Shown here: positions 48,207 to 59,999 of the stretch, piece after piece
How positions within the stretch are numbered: the stretch's first letter is position 1
Layout: the number at the start of each line of letters is the position of its first letter
Assembly (NCBI GenBank): GCA_029817715.1
Contig: JARUPY010000089.1
Coordinates: 2,108,001-2,172,000, forward strand
Reading direction: 5' to 3'
Length of the DNA stretch: 64,000 bases
Origin: Melastoma dodecandrum
Lineage: Eukaryota > Streptophyta > Magnoliopsida > Myrtales > Melastomataceae
Position numbers and translations under genes: made by a program
The notes under the pieces: model-generated
Told to the model about the DNA's origin: nothing
Databases searched by the model: none
What the model saw: the letters and a program-made list of their open reading frames with translations, nothing else

Positions 48207-50099
48207 ATGAGACCCAACTGGGAACTCAGGAATTGCTACAAGCACGACCAAGTTGTGTTCTTGATCACCATCTCTGTCTGCACTGTCGTGATCCTTGCAG
48301 TGCGTTGCTTCGTTGTCAATGAGGTTTCTGTTTTCGTTCGTCATTGTACGAGGTGTAGAGGACTTCGTTGTTGATCACCGGGTGATCACCTGGTTAAAAT
48401 TGAGGGTCGTAAGATCTGGAGGCTTTTCATGCTGTGGCTGGCTAGTTGTGTCGTGGGTTTCTGATCCGAGGTGGCTTTTGCGAATTGGGTCTGTTTTTGT
48501 GTTGCGCGACCTGGCTTGTTTCGAGGATGGAAAGGTAGAGTTTCTCTGCAATGCTGCCATGGCACGTTCTCCTATTGCAGCCATTTTTGTCGATTTGAAT
48601 CGAAATGTTGGGAGAGGAATAGTTTGTGTAAAATGCTGCTATGATACAGTCTTGGACTATGATTACTTGTGCTGATTTAAATCGAAATGCTGCGGTTGAT
48701 CTGGCTGTCGTGTCATGCAGCTTGGATTTTGAATAAGTTCTCCCATCTTGATGGTTTGTGTTACTAGCTGTTTTTTTTTTTTGGAAATCCTGTGCACTAC
48801 ATGTGATGCAGATTTTCGGGGTTCTGATATAAATGTTCTTCTGTGCTCCTAGCTATGGAGGACAATACTACTCAAACCGTTCAAGCTTGTCACTGTATTT
48901 CTTCATGAAGCAAGTCATGCGATCGCCTGCAAGCTCACTTGTGGCAGGGTAAGATGTATATCCATTGTCAGCTTTGCTTTCATCTTTTCTAGGTATTACA
49001 ATCCGGGGGTGACAATGCCTTAATCAGCTAATATCATCTCTCAGGTGGAGGGTATCCAGGTTCACGCCGATGAAGGTGGAAGCACGCAGACGCGTGGCGG
49101 AATGTACTGGGTGATCTTACCTGCTGGATGTTGCTCATCTTTCCTATTTATCTTCCTTTGCTTGAGAAACTATCGGTTTTCGTCTTTTGACCATGCTGTT
49201 CTCAGTTTGAGTTCATTATTATCTCAGATCTGGGTTGATCTTTCAGAGGAATGCTACTGATACGTGCCTCAACGAACTTGCTCATTGCTAGAATTGCAGC
49301 AGGATGCATGCTTCCCTCTCTTCTTGTCGTACTTCTTGTGGCCAAGAATGTGAGTCTTTACATTTCCTTTTTCCCATTTATCCCTGATAGAATATGACTG
49401 AAAGATTTGTTTTTTTTTTTCCTTAACTCTTTCTGATTCCTGTTTCTCCATCCAGCGGACGCTTTGTGGGCTTTGCATAGGTTCGTTTCGCTGGGATATC
49501 CTCGCGTCAATATAGTTTTCTATTGCAACCCTTTCTTTGATCTGACGTAAGTGACAAATGAGGAGTTTCTTTGGATTCATCGTATTCCTCGACGTTATTT
49601 GGGTCCTCCAAGAAGTGACAAAATTCAAGGCACTACTCACAGATTTTCATATCTTGAGTAACCAAGATGAGGTATCTAATGCCCGTTATTGTTGCCTAAT
49701 CTGCAGGGGTGATGAACAGCCTGTTTTCAGTATATGGTAAAGATTTTTTAATACAAAAATTTTGTTCGCTGCTGCAGATCATCATACAATGGCTTAAGAA
49801 AGTCCTGCAGTGTTTATGACAAATTCACAGACATATACGACGATGTGATATCCCACAGAGTCCATTCAAGCGATGCTGAGAAGTTTGCGGAAGTTTGTCC
49901 ATGCCCCTGCAATGGACCTAGCTGGGGAGCCATATGGTTAACATCTTCTCTATTATCGAATCTGTCCATGCTTGTTCACTAACACCTCAATTTCAGGGCA
50001 TGTAATTCGCGTGAATGTTTGTTTGGCTGTCGCAGGGGACTGATCTCCCTACTGTTTCTTTCGGCTGCCATGTACCTCGGCCTTGTCATCCTCTCATAG
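48207..50099 (+). pseudogene. M50B-like membrane metalloprotease gene, probably inactive
   Basis: Recognisable exons: 48207-48299 (MRPNWELRN start and first helix, VVFLITISVCTVVILA), 48853-48948 (LWRTILLKPFKLVTVF then HEASH, an HExxH zinc motif), 49045-49129 (VEGIQVHADEGGSTQT), 49228-49349, 49456-49480, about 49705-49738, about 49800-49937 (HRVHSSDAEKFAEVCPCPCN) and about 50037-50099 (last helix, MYLGLVILS). Known relatives are plant multi-pass peptidase M50B-like proteins. Two faults show: a TGA at 49236-49238 where relatives have Ser (Y-L-G-stop-S-F), and no AG acceptor in the right place before FIVFLDVIWVLQE (about 49573). Either the gene is dead or the assembly has errors; reading otherwise remains well conserved, which implies recent loss. 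Confidence 0.62.
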
Positions 50100-51908
50100 G
50101 GTAACATCTTCCTTAAACGCTGATTTGGATTTAGATGCCGAGGACTTGTAACACCCTTAATCATCATCTCTTTCCACGATGTTCTGGGTCATCGAAGGTA
50201 CAGTAAACATAACGATCAACCTGCCGACCAAGGAAAGCCCCCGATGAGGAGATCTCAGGCACACTACGGGTTCGAAGAATCGATCAAAAGGAAAAAACCC
50301 CTCGTATAATCACCAAACCAATCAACCAATTTGTTCCATGAGAGAGAAGAACACAATTGACAACTTTGTGAGCCCATCATTCTTGTCCTTAGATGATTGC
50401 ACTTACAGAAATTATTCCCTCTGGCAATCCTGTGATATGAGAATTTCAACTCTCAGTACCTAAGCTTTAGGTTTGCATTAAATCCAATCGAAGTTGGACA
50501 CCAAACAATTTTATGATTACCACTAATTGAAGGCCACTAATTGCTCCCAATAAAGGAAGAAATTGCCTGAATTTCCCTCCAAGTTCTTATACCTAAACAG
50601 CATACCAGAGGAGAAGAAAAAAGTTAAGGGAGTTCCCACAAGGAAAAAACTACAGGATGCTGTCTGTCATTTTCATGCAGAGTACATTTGGACACAGAGA
50701 TGTAATAAATGGTATGTAATTCAATTGGGATTCTTCAATTCATGAAATATGAATGTAATAGGGATGGCCTTCACTTGATAAAGCTGCTTCAGTGAGGGTA
50801 TTCTAAAATGGGACTATACCCTAAAATCTTGACCCATACACAGCCTCCAGAATTGCCATTTCAGACACCCAAAACATTGTCAGATCAAGGGCTTAAACTT
50901 TAAGGATGTCTAACCCATTTGTATTTCCTCCCACCCCCATAACCCAATGAACCACACGCGTAGGCATCGGTAATGATCTACTGATTATTGTGGGTGGCGA
51001 TTAGGGGTGGGGGGGATGTGGAATGGACAGAACATGTTATAGTTGTTACTGAACTGGATTAGTAAGTCAATGCATTTCTGTTAAAAGAAGGTAAGGGGTC
51101 TTCGTTGCGATTCGGTGGAACCACCCATGCGGTCGATTAATATGGTCGACCGAGGTAGCCTTCGTGGATCATTCTTCAAAGCTTGCCTAAGGTTAGGACG
51201 AAACCGGTCTTGCAAGGGAGGAGTTCCGTGAAAGCTGCCATGATCGCCCGATTTCAAATGGGAGCTGGAATCTTCCCTGATTAGCACTCGAGACGCGCTA
51301 ATGCATCGCGTGAAATGCTCGCGAAGGTCCAAACGATGCCGTTGCGTGTCGCCCACGAGCGCTTTATTGACTGCGGATTGAAGAGTGTTTTTCTTTTCTT
51401 TATAGGCCATGTTTAGCTGAATGGGCATAATGTACTACACAGATTGGAGATTGAAGGATTTCAAGGACTACCCAATTCTAGGGGAGGAAGGAAGAAAGTA
51501 AGATCTGACTGCAATTTACCAAAATTGGTTTCCATTTTGTGATTCCCAGGAAAAGCACAACAGCAAAGGATGACATCTTGGAAAATATGAGAAAAAATGA
51601 AAAAAAAAAAACAGATCTCAAAGTTACACATACCACTTCTTTAACATGTACAAAAAAAAAAACATATTTTTTATACATATTTTTAGAAATTATTATTCCT
51701 TGTAAAATTGGGTTATGGACATATGTTGGCCCCAGCAATTTCTCAATAGGAAATTCTTTTTGGATATCTATCATCTTTCCCATTTATGGCACATATGAGA
51801 AATTGGCACATACAAATAAGATGGTCTTCCTCCCACCAAATAATCAAATTAATACCCCAAAATTCATTTTAAAAGGATTTTAGTTCTTTCAATATTATCC
51901 CAATATTC
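50100..51908. other. Intergenic, upstream of the bHLH gene
   Basis: A minus-strand frame of 115 codons at 51081-51428, in a G+C-richer patch, resembles nothing I recognise. The remainder is A+T-rich with long A runs (51599-51610, 51651-51661). No supported gene. Confidence 0.4.
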
Positions 51909-51916
51909 TATAAATA
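51909..51916 (+). promoter_or_regulatory. TATA box of the bHLH gene
   Basis: TATAAATA, 95 bases before the start codon, which fits a leader of about 60 bases. Confidence 0.65.
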
Positions 51917-52003
51917 CTCAATTCTTTTTATCATCCCTGCCCTCATATTTGCAACTTCAATTCACTAAAAGAACTCCTTCAAAAGTCCCCCTCTCAAAAA
52001 CAC

Positions 52004-53200
52004 ATGGCTTACTTCCCAACAGATTGCTTCTTCAAGCCCTCCTCAATCTCAGACACCCTCTACTTCCCAGACCACGACTTCACGAACTGCATCTCGCAAA
52101 TCAATTACATCGACGCGAACCAGTTCGGTGCCCAAGACCTCGTCGTCGACTTCCCCGACAACGACAACCGGCTCATCGGCGGAACTTCCATCGTCAGACG
52201 GAACGGCGAGCCCTTCCTGTTTTCACACCCCTCGTACTCCGAGAGCAGCTCCGGGACATCTTCCGCTCCGATACCTTATCTCTTACCAGGGAAAAGCCAG
52301 GTACTTACTCCGCCACACCATCTTTTCTTTAACAAAGGCGACAAAAGAAAAGAAAGAAGAGAGAACATTCGCTGGACTTCGCTTCCATCGTGTGTTCTGA
52401 TCCGATGAAGCGTTGCAGGAGTCGGGGATCGGGAAGAGGAAGAGAGGGAAGCAAAAGGGAGGAGATCACAAGGGGGCGAAAGAGGTTGTTCATGTTAGAG
52501 CCAAAAGGGGTCAAGCCACTGATAGTCATAGCCTTGCTGAAAGGGTGAGGAGGGGGAAGATCAATGAAAGACTGAGAAGCTTACAGGACATTGTTCCTGG
52601 ATGTTACAAGGTAAAAAATCAAGAAATAATTATTTTTTCTAATGTAATAACAAATGGGATTTATGTGTTTATTTCTAGGATTTAACATCTTTTTGGGGTT
52701 CCAGACAATGGGGATGGCCGTGATGTTGGATGAAATAATCAACTATGTCCGGTCCCTGCAGAACCAAGTTGAGGTATAAGGGAGAGGGTTCTCATCTTTC
52801 AAAGCCATTCAAGTGATTGCGTCTTACATCACTTTTCTTTAAATAGTCACTAATCAGACATTCATAACCATTCATTTCTTCGTTTTCCTTGCTTCAGTTC
52901 CTGTCCATGAAGCTTGCCGCAGCCAGTACTTACTACGACTTCAACTCGGAATCGGACGCGGTCGAGGCGATGCAGGTAATATACATGTACTTACAATGAA
53001 GGGACTCAATGTTTTCTTGTGAATGGATAAGGTTGTATGATCCAATTAAAAAGGGTGTCCCCTAATCATTGTAATCTTTTATGGGTTAATTTCTTTTTGT
53101 TTGTCTTTGGCAGAGAGCTCAAGCTTTTGGGGAACAAGGCAATGGAGGAGGACACCCACTTCCACAAAGTTGTTCAAGTCCAACAACATGGAACTCATGA
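52004..53200 (+). CDS. BEE3/bHLH75-like basic helix-loop-helix transcription factor
   Basis: Five exons close in frame: 52004-52300, 52419-52610, 52705-52773, 52898-52975, 53114-53200 (240 aa). The bHLH domain (about 130-190) reads [15 protein letters not shown] then [19 protein letters not shown], with His136, Glu140 and Arg144, the set that reads the G-box CACGTG. The region after it ([47 protein letters not shown]) is diagnostic of the BEE1/BEE2/BEE3-bHLH75 group, brassinosteroid-responsive growth and flowering regulators. The N-terminal half is variable and acidic. The terminal exon ends in a Gly/Pro/Ser-rich tail as in BEE3. Which member it is cannot be settled from sequence alone. Confidence 0.9.
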
Positions 53201-55729
53201 TCATAAATTCATCCCAAGAAAAAAATTGCTAATTACAGCAATTACTGAATGATTTCCTTTCCTCCTCCCCCCAAAATATACAATTGTGACCGGAATTTCC
53301 TCCACTTTGTTTCTCTGTCACTCGGTTTCATATGACCCGAAAGACCCACAAAGAGAAAATGGACAAAGTATTAACCTTTGGTTCAATCTGGTCAGACTTA
53401 TGAAAGAAAGTTTCTTTTTTTTTTCTTTTGCTTTGCACCTGACCTTTGTCATCTCCACCCACAATGTCAAGAGAAATCATATCTGATCAATATATGTCTT
53501 GAACTAATGAGTGTCAATAGTGTGCTGATGTTGAAAGAATCTTCTTATTTTCATGTATTTCTGATGGATTTTCGTCTGGTCATGTTCTTATGGAGAAAAA
53601 AAGTTAGGGAGCAACACTAGATGAGATTGAAAATCAAGGGATGTTAGTGAGAGGGATTGTTGCTTTCCTGGGATTAGAAGCAATGATTCGGTTCAGACCC
53701 CCTGTGGGCAAAACCTAGAACATTTCCATGAGGTGGGGGGTGATCAGGCATGAAACATGAAAATTGGGAGTGATGTCTTAAAAAAACATACAGGAGTGAT
53801 TGGACATGAATGGGGGAAGAGGTGAGGTATCTGAATAATAATACAATGATTGCTTTGCATATGATATTAACTGCTAGCATGGCCCATGGATGTCACTTTG
53901 GACAGTACTAACCATTTGTATCATGTAACAATGAATTATGTTCAAGTATCACTTAGATCAAAGATGAAGAACAGGATGGATGGTGATGTGGGTTTGTGTT
54001 CTCTAGCTATTCGGAATCGACAGCACATCAGCATCATCAGTCAAGGGTAGTAGGGACTAGATCCATCTGAACAGAGAAATACCCTCTCAACACTGTGGTT
54101 AACAAGCATTTGTTTGTGTAGAGATGGGAAACTTGTCAAATCCAAATATGAAAAAAACAAACATATGCTCCCACTACATCATGCCAATGTGGGGGAACCC
54201 ACAAATAAATGGATAAAAACCCAACATTCATTGATGTGGGCATTGCATTTGTCAAGTGATTGTGGGGTGGGGAAAGCTTAGAAATCAAGATTTTTTTCTT
54301 TTTGGGCATTGTCCCTTAGATGGGTCAAGATGCAATGAACCCAACCCCCCCTCAAAAAAAAAAAAAAAAAATAGGGGCAACCTTGAAATGGGTCCAAGGG
54401 AAACAACACCCTATTTACAAAACAAAGAAAATAAACGAGGGATTTGCTTGTCACCTTCTTGGTAGGAGAGGATGATTGTGGGAATTCAATTCAAGCCTTT
54501 GAAGCTACTTCTTTTTGGGTCTTGACTCCTTGTTTGACCAATTTTTGTTCCTTGGTAGGAGAATTGTGTTCAATGAATCAGGAAGGATGGAGGGAATGGA
54601 ATGGAGAGAGGGTGGGGGGCTCAATTTCAAACTAAAATTGAAACGAATTGAATAGGTCATGGTTGACAAAGATGGTGGGGGCAAGTTAACAAGGGAGCCA
54701 AGAGAAACAACAGATGATTGAACGTTTTTGCTGTAGTCATCCTAAACCCATGTCTCAAACTTGTGACTATTAACTATTGTCCGCTTAGCGGTCCGGCCAA
54801 TAAAGGCCGAAAAAGCGATGCAGAACTTTGGAGGATGGCTACGGGAAGGTGCAACGCCGGTCATGACTAGCTAGAAGGGCCGGTTGGAAACCAGCAGTTA
54901 TATGGATGGCCCAAAAAGATCACGCAAAGGAACCTCAGAAGCCATCAGACTAAGGACAGCATTGTCGAGAAGTTGGCTCAGTTTCGAATATTGAATCAGT
55001 TTTATGTTTCTTAGTGAACAGTGGACACAGTAAGCAACTGGGACAGGATTTCGGGGACTATGATGAAGGCAGGCAAGGAGAATAGCAGGCACTGAATGAA
55101 CGAAATCCTCCCTTCTGATGGTAACGTACTCTATCCAGACTCCACGGCAGCAGCAATGGCAAGGAACAACACGCAAGAACATCACACACGACAAAGATCA
55201 CGGGGAAGCATGGGTTAGGGACCAAAAGATGATCAGCACTGACGCTTTCCTAGAATTCCAGCATTCGTAAACAACAAAAACTCGAAACCTCCACTCAAAA
55301 CATCTGGAAGATTCCTTTCTGGCATAAGAATCCTTGTCACAGAAGGTCTCTTCGAGCTCTCCTCTCACTCGACGAAGTGCCTGGGGCCAAACTCCATTTA
55401 CTTATCTAATAATATCGTCAAACGCAACCTCAACCTCGCATTACAGAATCCTAGGATGAAAGGATAAGTGGCCCCATACGAACTACCTCCGAGGATCATC
55501 GTCGCAAGGCAACTCGCGAACTGTTTACGGGTCTTTAGAGAGCTAATAAGAGCGTGCGTACACACTGGTTGAAGGAGGGACTAAAGTGAGACAGATCCAA
55601 AACATGGAGTATCAAAGCGTTATATCATCAATTATAAATATCTTATCTTCTTCTTCTTCTTCTTCGTTGTTCCTCAGGATACAAAGAACTAACTCATGCA
55701 ACGCCGCCACTGAGGCCGAAATCCCAAGA
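53201..55729. other. Intergenic region between bHLH and CFM3-type genes
   Basis: About 2.5 kb of mostly A+T-rich DNA with an A run at about 54355-54370. A minus-strand frame of 98 codons (54898-55194) lacks recognisable features. An ATG at 55586 is in frame with the next gene and would add 48 residues, including a Ser run encoded by TTC repeats. I preferred the ATG at 55730. Confidence 0.45.
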
Positions 55730-58700
55730 ATGGCCCTGACGACCTCCAGAATCACTGAATTGCCACTCCGCTCCACTCCTCGCCGCATCATCTTCTTCCC
55801 TTTCTCCTCCGCCTCCGTCTTGCCGCCGCGTCACCCCCTCAGGCCCCGCCCCTTCTTACCCTCCGGGACGACCGTCAAGTGCTCATTCTCGTCTCATTCC
55901 TCTCCCTGGCTCGATAACTGGACCTCCTGCCCTCCCCGGCCCCGCCAGGATACTGCCCTGAGGGCAGGGCTCTCTGTCCGCGGGGGTGCCGAGGCCGAGA
56001 TGAGTTTCGCGGACGCCGATAGTAAGGGAAGGAATGGTGAGAGTAAAGGCCAGAAGGCGATCGAGAGGATCGTGCTCAGGTTGAGGAACCTGGGATTAGG
56101 AATTGAGGAGGATGACCTCGAGGTTGGCGGGGAGGATGGGGAGAGAGTGAGTGGGAGTTCGGAGTTTGGGGAGGAGAAGTTGAGTGATTTGTTGAGGAAG
56201 GAGTGGGTGCGGCCGGATAGTTATCTCATCGAGAGGGAAGTGCTCGGTGACGATAGCGATGATGACATGGTCTTGCCATGGGAGAGAGAAGGGGGTGAAG
56301 GTAGAGGAGGCGGTAGCAGCGTGGGAGGAGCCAAGAAGGATAGGACTGTGAAAGCACCGACTTTGGCAGAGCTGACCATCGAGGACGAGGAGTTGAGGAG
56401 GTTAAGGAGGGATGCAATGTTCTTGAGGGAGAGGATAAATGTGGCCAAGGCAGGTCTGACAAAGGAGGTTTTGGAGAAGATCCACGACAGGTGGAGGAAG
56501 GCCGAGCTGGTGAGATTGAAGTTTCACGAGGTTCTCGCGAAAGATATGAGGATTGCTCATGAGATTGTGGAGGTTGGTCATTTCTAATATGTATGTTTGG
56601 GTGATCTCCCATTTCAGCGTTTTGTCCGGGAAACATGGTGGCTTCACATATTTGTCAATTGATGTTATGATAAAGAAAAGTAATACCTGTCTAGAGTTCT
56701 GTGTTTATCAATGCAAGTTTGCTTGGTCTGTGCTTGTTGGGGATCAAAGTGGTTGTGAGAATCCTTGTTATAATGTAGGAACTCTGCTGGGACTTATTAT
56801 GTACAATTTGAATTCAAAATTAATACTGTCGTCAATTCGCTTTTTAATTATACAAAAAGATGTTTAGCTTAGTTTGTTAAAAATTGATATATTTTACTGT
56901 TGGTCCAGCGTCGAACTGGAGGATTAGTCATATGGCGGTCAGGTAGTGTCATGGTTGTATACCGTGGGAAGGAATACCAAGGACCTGCTTCGAGATTGCA
57001 ACCGATCCAGAGGGATGATGATGCGACTTTTGTTCCAGACATTTCCTCTGCTAAGAAGTCAGCAGATGAAGCCGATGACATTGTAAAGCCAGTGATTGAA
57101 AAGGGTGAAATGACCGTGGGGATTACCGTGAGAAATGATGAGATGACAGAGGAGGAAGTAGAATTTAATAATTTCTTGGACAGTCTTGGTCCTCGATTTG
57201 TTGAATGGTGGGGGACGGGTATCCTTCCGGTTGATGCAGATCAGCTTCCTCCAAAAGTTCCCAACTACAAGACCCCGTTTAGGCTTCTTCCTACCGGAAT
57301 GCGTTCCCGGCTTACGAATGCTGAGATGACCAACCTAAGGAAGCTGGCTAAGTCGCTTCCTTGCCATTTCGCTCTAGGTATTTTTCATGTTTGGGAATCT
57401 ATCCATGTTCAAGCATCATTTTTGACAGTTTGGTTTTCCTGGATGAAGGGAGGAACCGGAATCACCAGGGGCTGGCATGTGCTATAGTTAAGCTCTGGGA
57501 GAGGAGCTTAGTTGCAAAGATTGCTGTTAAACGAGGAATTCAGAATACGAACAACAAACTCATGGCAGAGGAGTTGAAGGTGTGGTCCTACACTATATCT
57601 CCCTTGAGAAATGTGTTGTCTGCCTCTGCAGATGGTATGATGAAATAAACGGCTTTAAATCCAATGTGATTGTCATCCTCAGTCACTCTCTCCATTCTCT
57701 CCTGCATAGATTAGAGGGATGATTCGATTGTAAATGAATCCTGTATTTACATGCGAGAAGAATTCATCCTGTGTATCTTGTGCAGATGCTAACAGGAGGT
57801 ATCCTACTACTTCGAAATAAATATTTCATTGTCATATATCGTGGAAAGGATTTTCTTCCTCCCACTGTAGCTGCCGCATTGTCGGAGAGAGAGGCAGTGG
57901 CAAAGCAGATACAGGACACCGAGGAAAAAGTTCGAGGCAGGGCCGGTGATGCTTCTCTAGAAAGAGAGCAGGGAGAAGCACCCGCAGGTACCCTGGCCGA
58001 GTTCTTTGAGGCTCAAGCTAGGTGGGGACGAGATATCTCTGGTGAGGAACGTGAACAAATGATTCAGGAAGACTCAAAGTCTAAGCATGCTAGGATGATG
58101 AAAAAGATTGAACACAAGCTAGCTCTTGTAAGTTACTGATCTTTTCAAATTGGGAAATGCCTCTTTCTTAGATACCCTGGTACCATGTGGGTAGCCGCTG
58201 AGTTTGGACTTGACTAGTCTGGTTATTGTGACTAGGCCCAAGCAAAGAAGCTTAGAGCTGAAAGACTGTTATCCAAAGTTGAAGCATCTATGATTCCTTC
58301 CAGTCCTGATGATGACCAGGAAACTATCACTGATGAGGAACGGGTCATGTTTCGCAGAGTTGGCTTGAGGATGAAACCATACTTGACCTTGGGTAATCAA
58401 ATTATTGTGGAATCTCTTACTATAGAAATGTGAAACAAAATGCTTAAGGCTCTGCATTGTTCCTATTTGCCAGGCATCCGTGGCGTTTTTGATGGGGTCA
58501 TCGAGAATATGCATTTGCATTGGAAATATAGGGAACTCGTGAAGCTCATTACCAAGCAAAAAACTCTTGCTTTCGTTGAGGACACAGCAAGGTTGCTAGA
58601 ATACGAAAGTGGTGGAATACTGGTTACAATTGAACGCCTTCCCAAAGGTTTTGTCCTCATATATTACCGTGGGAAGAACTATAAACGTCCCATCAGTATC

Positions 58701-59344
58701 AGGCCTAGGAATCTTCTTACAAAAGCAAAGGCATTGAAGCGTTCAGTGGCCCTGCAGCGCTATGAGGTGTGGTCATGTCCTCTCTCACTTCCCTTTTTCC
58801 TTTCAGGTGCAGGTCAATGTATTAGATGCCTGATTAGTATAACCATCGATCTTAAATGGAAACCGCAGGCCCTTAGTCAGCATATATCAGAGCTGGAGAG
58901 TTCAATTAAGGAGATGAAGAAGGAAATTGTAAGCACTAAAACTCAGATGATTCCTATATTTTAAAGATTTTGCTTCCTTCATGAGTATTGCCGCAAAGAG
59001 AATGTAGTTTCTGATGAGATCACTTGCATAAATGGTTTGCAACATAGTTTTTTCTTGAATATAATGCCGTCATGGTAATCTGCAGGGAGATTCTTATGAT
59101 AGCGACAATGAGGACACATGGAGCTCTGAAGAGAACAGCCAAGTTGATGCAAATCTGGTGGGCAAATATCTTTTTAGTTGCTTGCTTTGGAAGAATGCTG
59201 ATTGTTTGTCTTGTCCATTGAGCTTAGTTTTCTAATGACTTCTTTGCTTTATTTCAGAGTGAAGATGAATCTTGGTTAGCTGGCTCTAGTGATGATGAAG
59301 GTGGAGCCGATTGGGAAGATGTTGACGAACCTGATCTGACTTAA
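55730..59344 (+). CDS. CFM3: CRM-domain chloroplast group II intron splicing factor (CFM3 type)
   Basis: Nine exons close in frame: 55730-56572, 56909-57377, 57449-57579, 57786-58127, 58236-58392, 58474-58766, 58869-58928, 59086-59157, 59258-59344 (817 aa). The Ser/Arg/Pro-rich, acid-poor N-terminus (about 1-55) is a typical chloroplast transit peptide. Three CRM RNA-binding domains follow: about 215-310 ([41 protein letters not shown]), about 412-510 ([40 protein letters not shown]) and about 625-725 ([32 protein letters not shown]). The tail is strongly acidic ([19 protein letters not shown]). Three CRM domains plus this tail match CFM3, which works with CAF proteins to splice plastid (and in some species mitochondrial) group II introns. 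Confidence 0.88.
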
Positions 59345-59999
59345 ATTTGATATTTAAAAAGCATTCACTTGCTCTGGTGAGAAAATATTTGATGTCAACC
59401 ATCTAACTGGGGTTGGTGACTCAAACTAGTGCTTATCTATAAAAAGTATTATCGATCAGGATGCTGATTATTTCTCTCCTTTGCAGGTCCATTGACGGCT
59501 AGACGGATATTCATTCTCATTTCTTTGAGATATCAATTTAGACAGCAACTTCCCCATGTGCCGGAGCTGGGATTTCAGTCATCGGGGAATGATGTTGTGA
59601 GTTGCTTCGAGAAGCAAGGAACGGTACGGCATTTTCAAGCTTTTTCTTCCCTTGGATTTTTCTTTGATCCTTCCATCTCGCATGCAGTTGTGTTATTTGT
59701 AGCAGCAACTAGATATGCTGATGTAAATGATTACTTTATGTAAGATCGACTCAACTGTACAAAGTTACTTCCATAGCACAAATCGAGGAAGCTGTTTCTT
59801 TAGTTGAGCCCAGCTAGACAAATGCGTTGATTATATATGTAATGATGTTCAAGTACATTTCAAGGTAATCCCAATGGTTCTGGCCTCTTTCATGTTTGCT
59901 GGTTTAGCTGGTGCAGTTTGGAAGGTCCCCAATGTGAAAAAAAAAATCCCAGAATTGTTATGAAATCTTACTGGAGAAAGTAAGCTTTTCGGGATCCTC
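59345..59999. other. Gap between convergent CFM3-type and lipase-type genes
   Basis: Mostly 3' flanks of the two genes. An 83-codon frame at 59492-59743 has no recognisable domain. Confidence 0.45.

Noticed and set aside
54898..55194. 98-codon minus-strand Cys-containing frame
   Set aside because: No signal peptide, no regular cysteine spacing and no similarity; probably chance.
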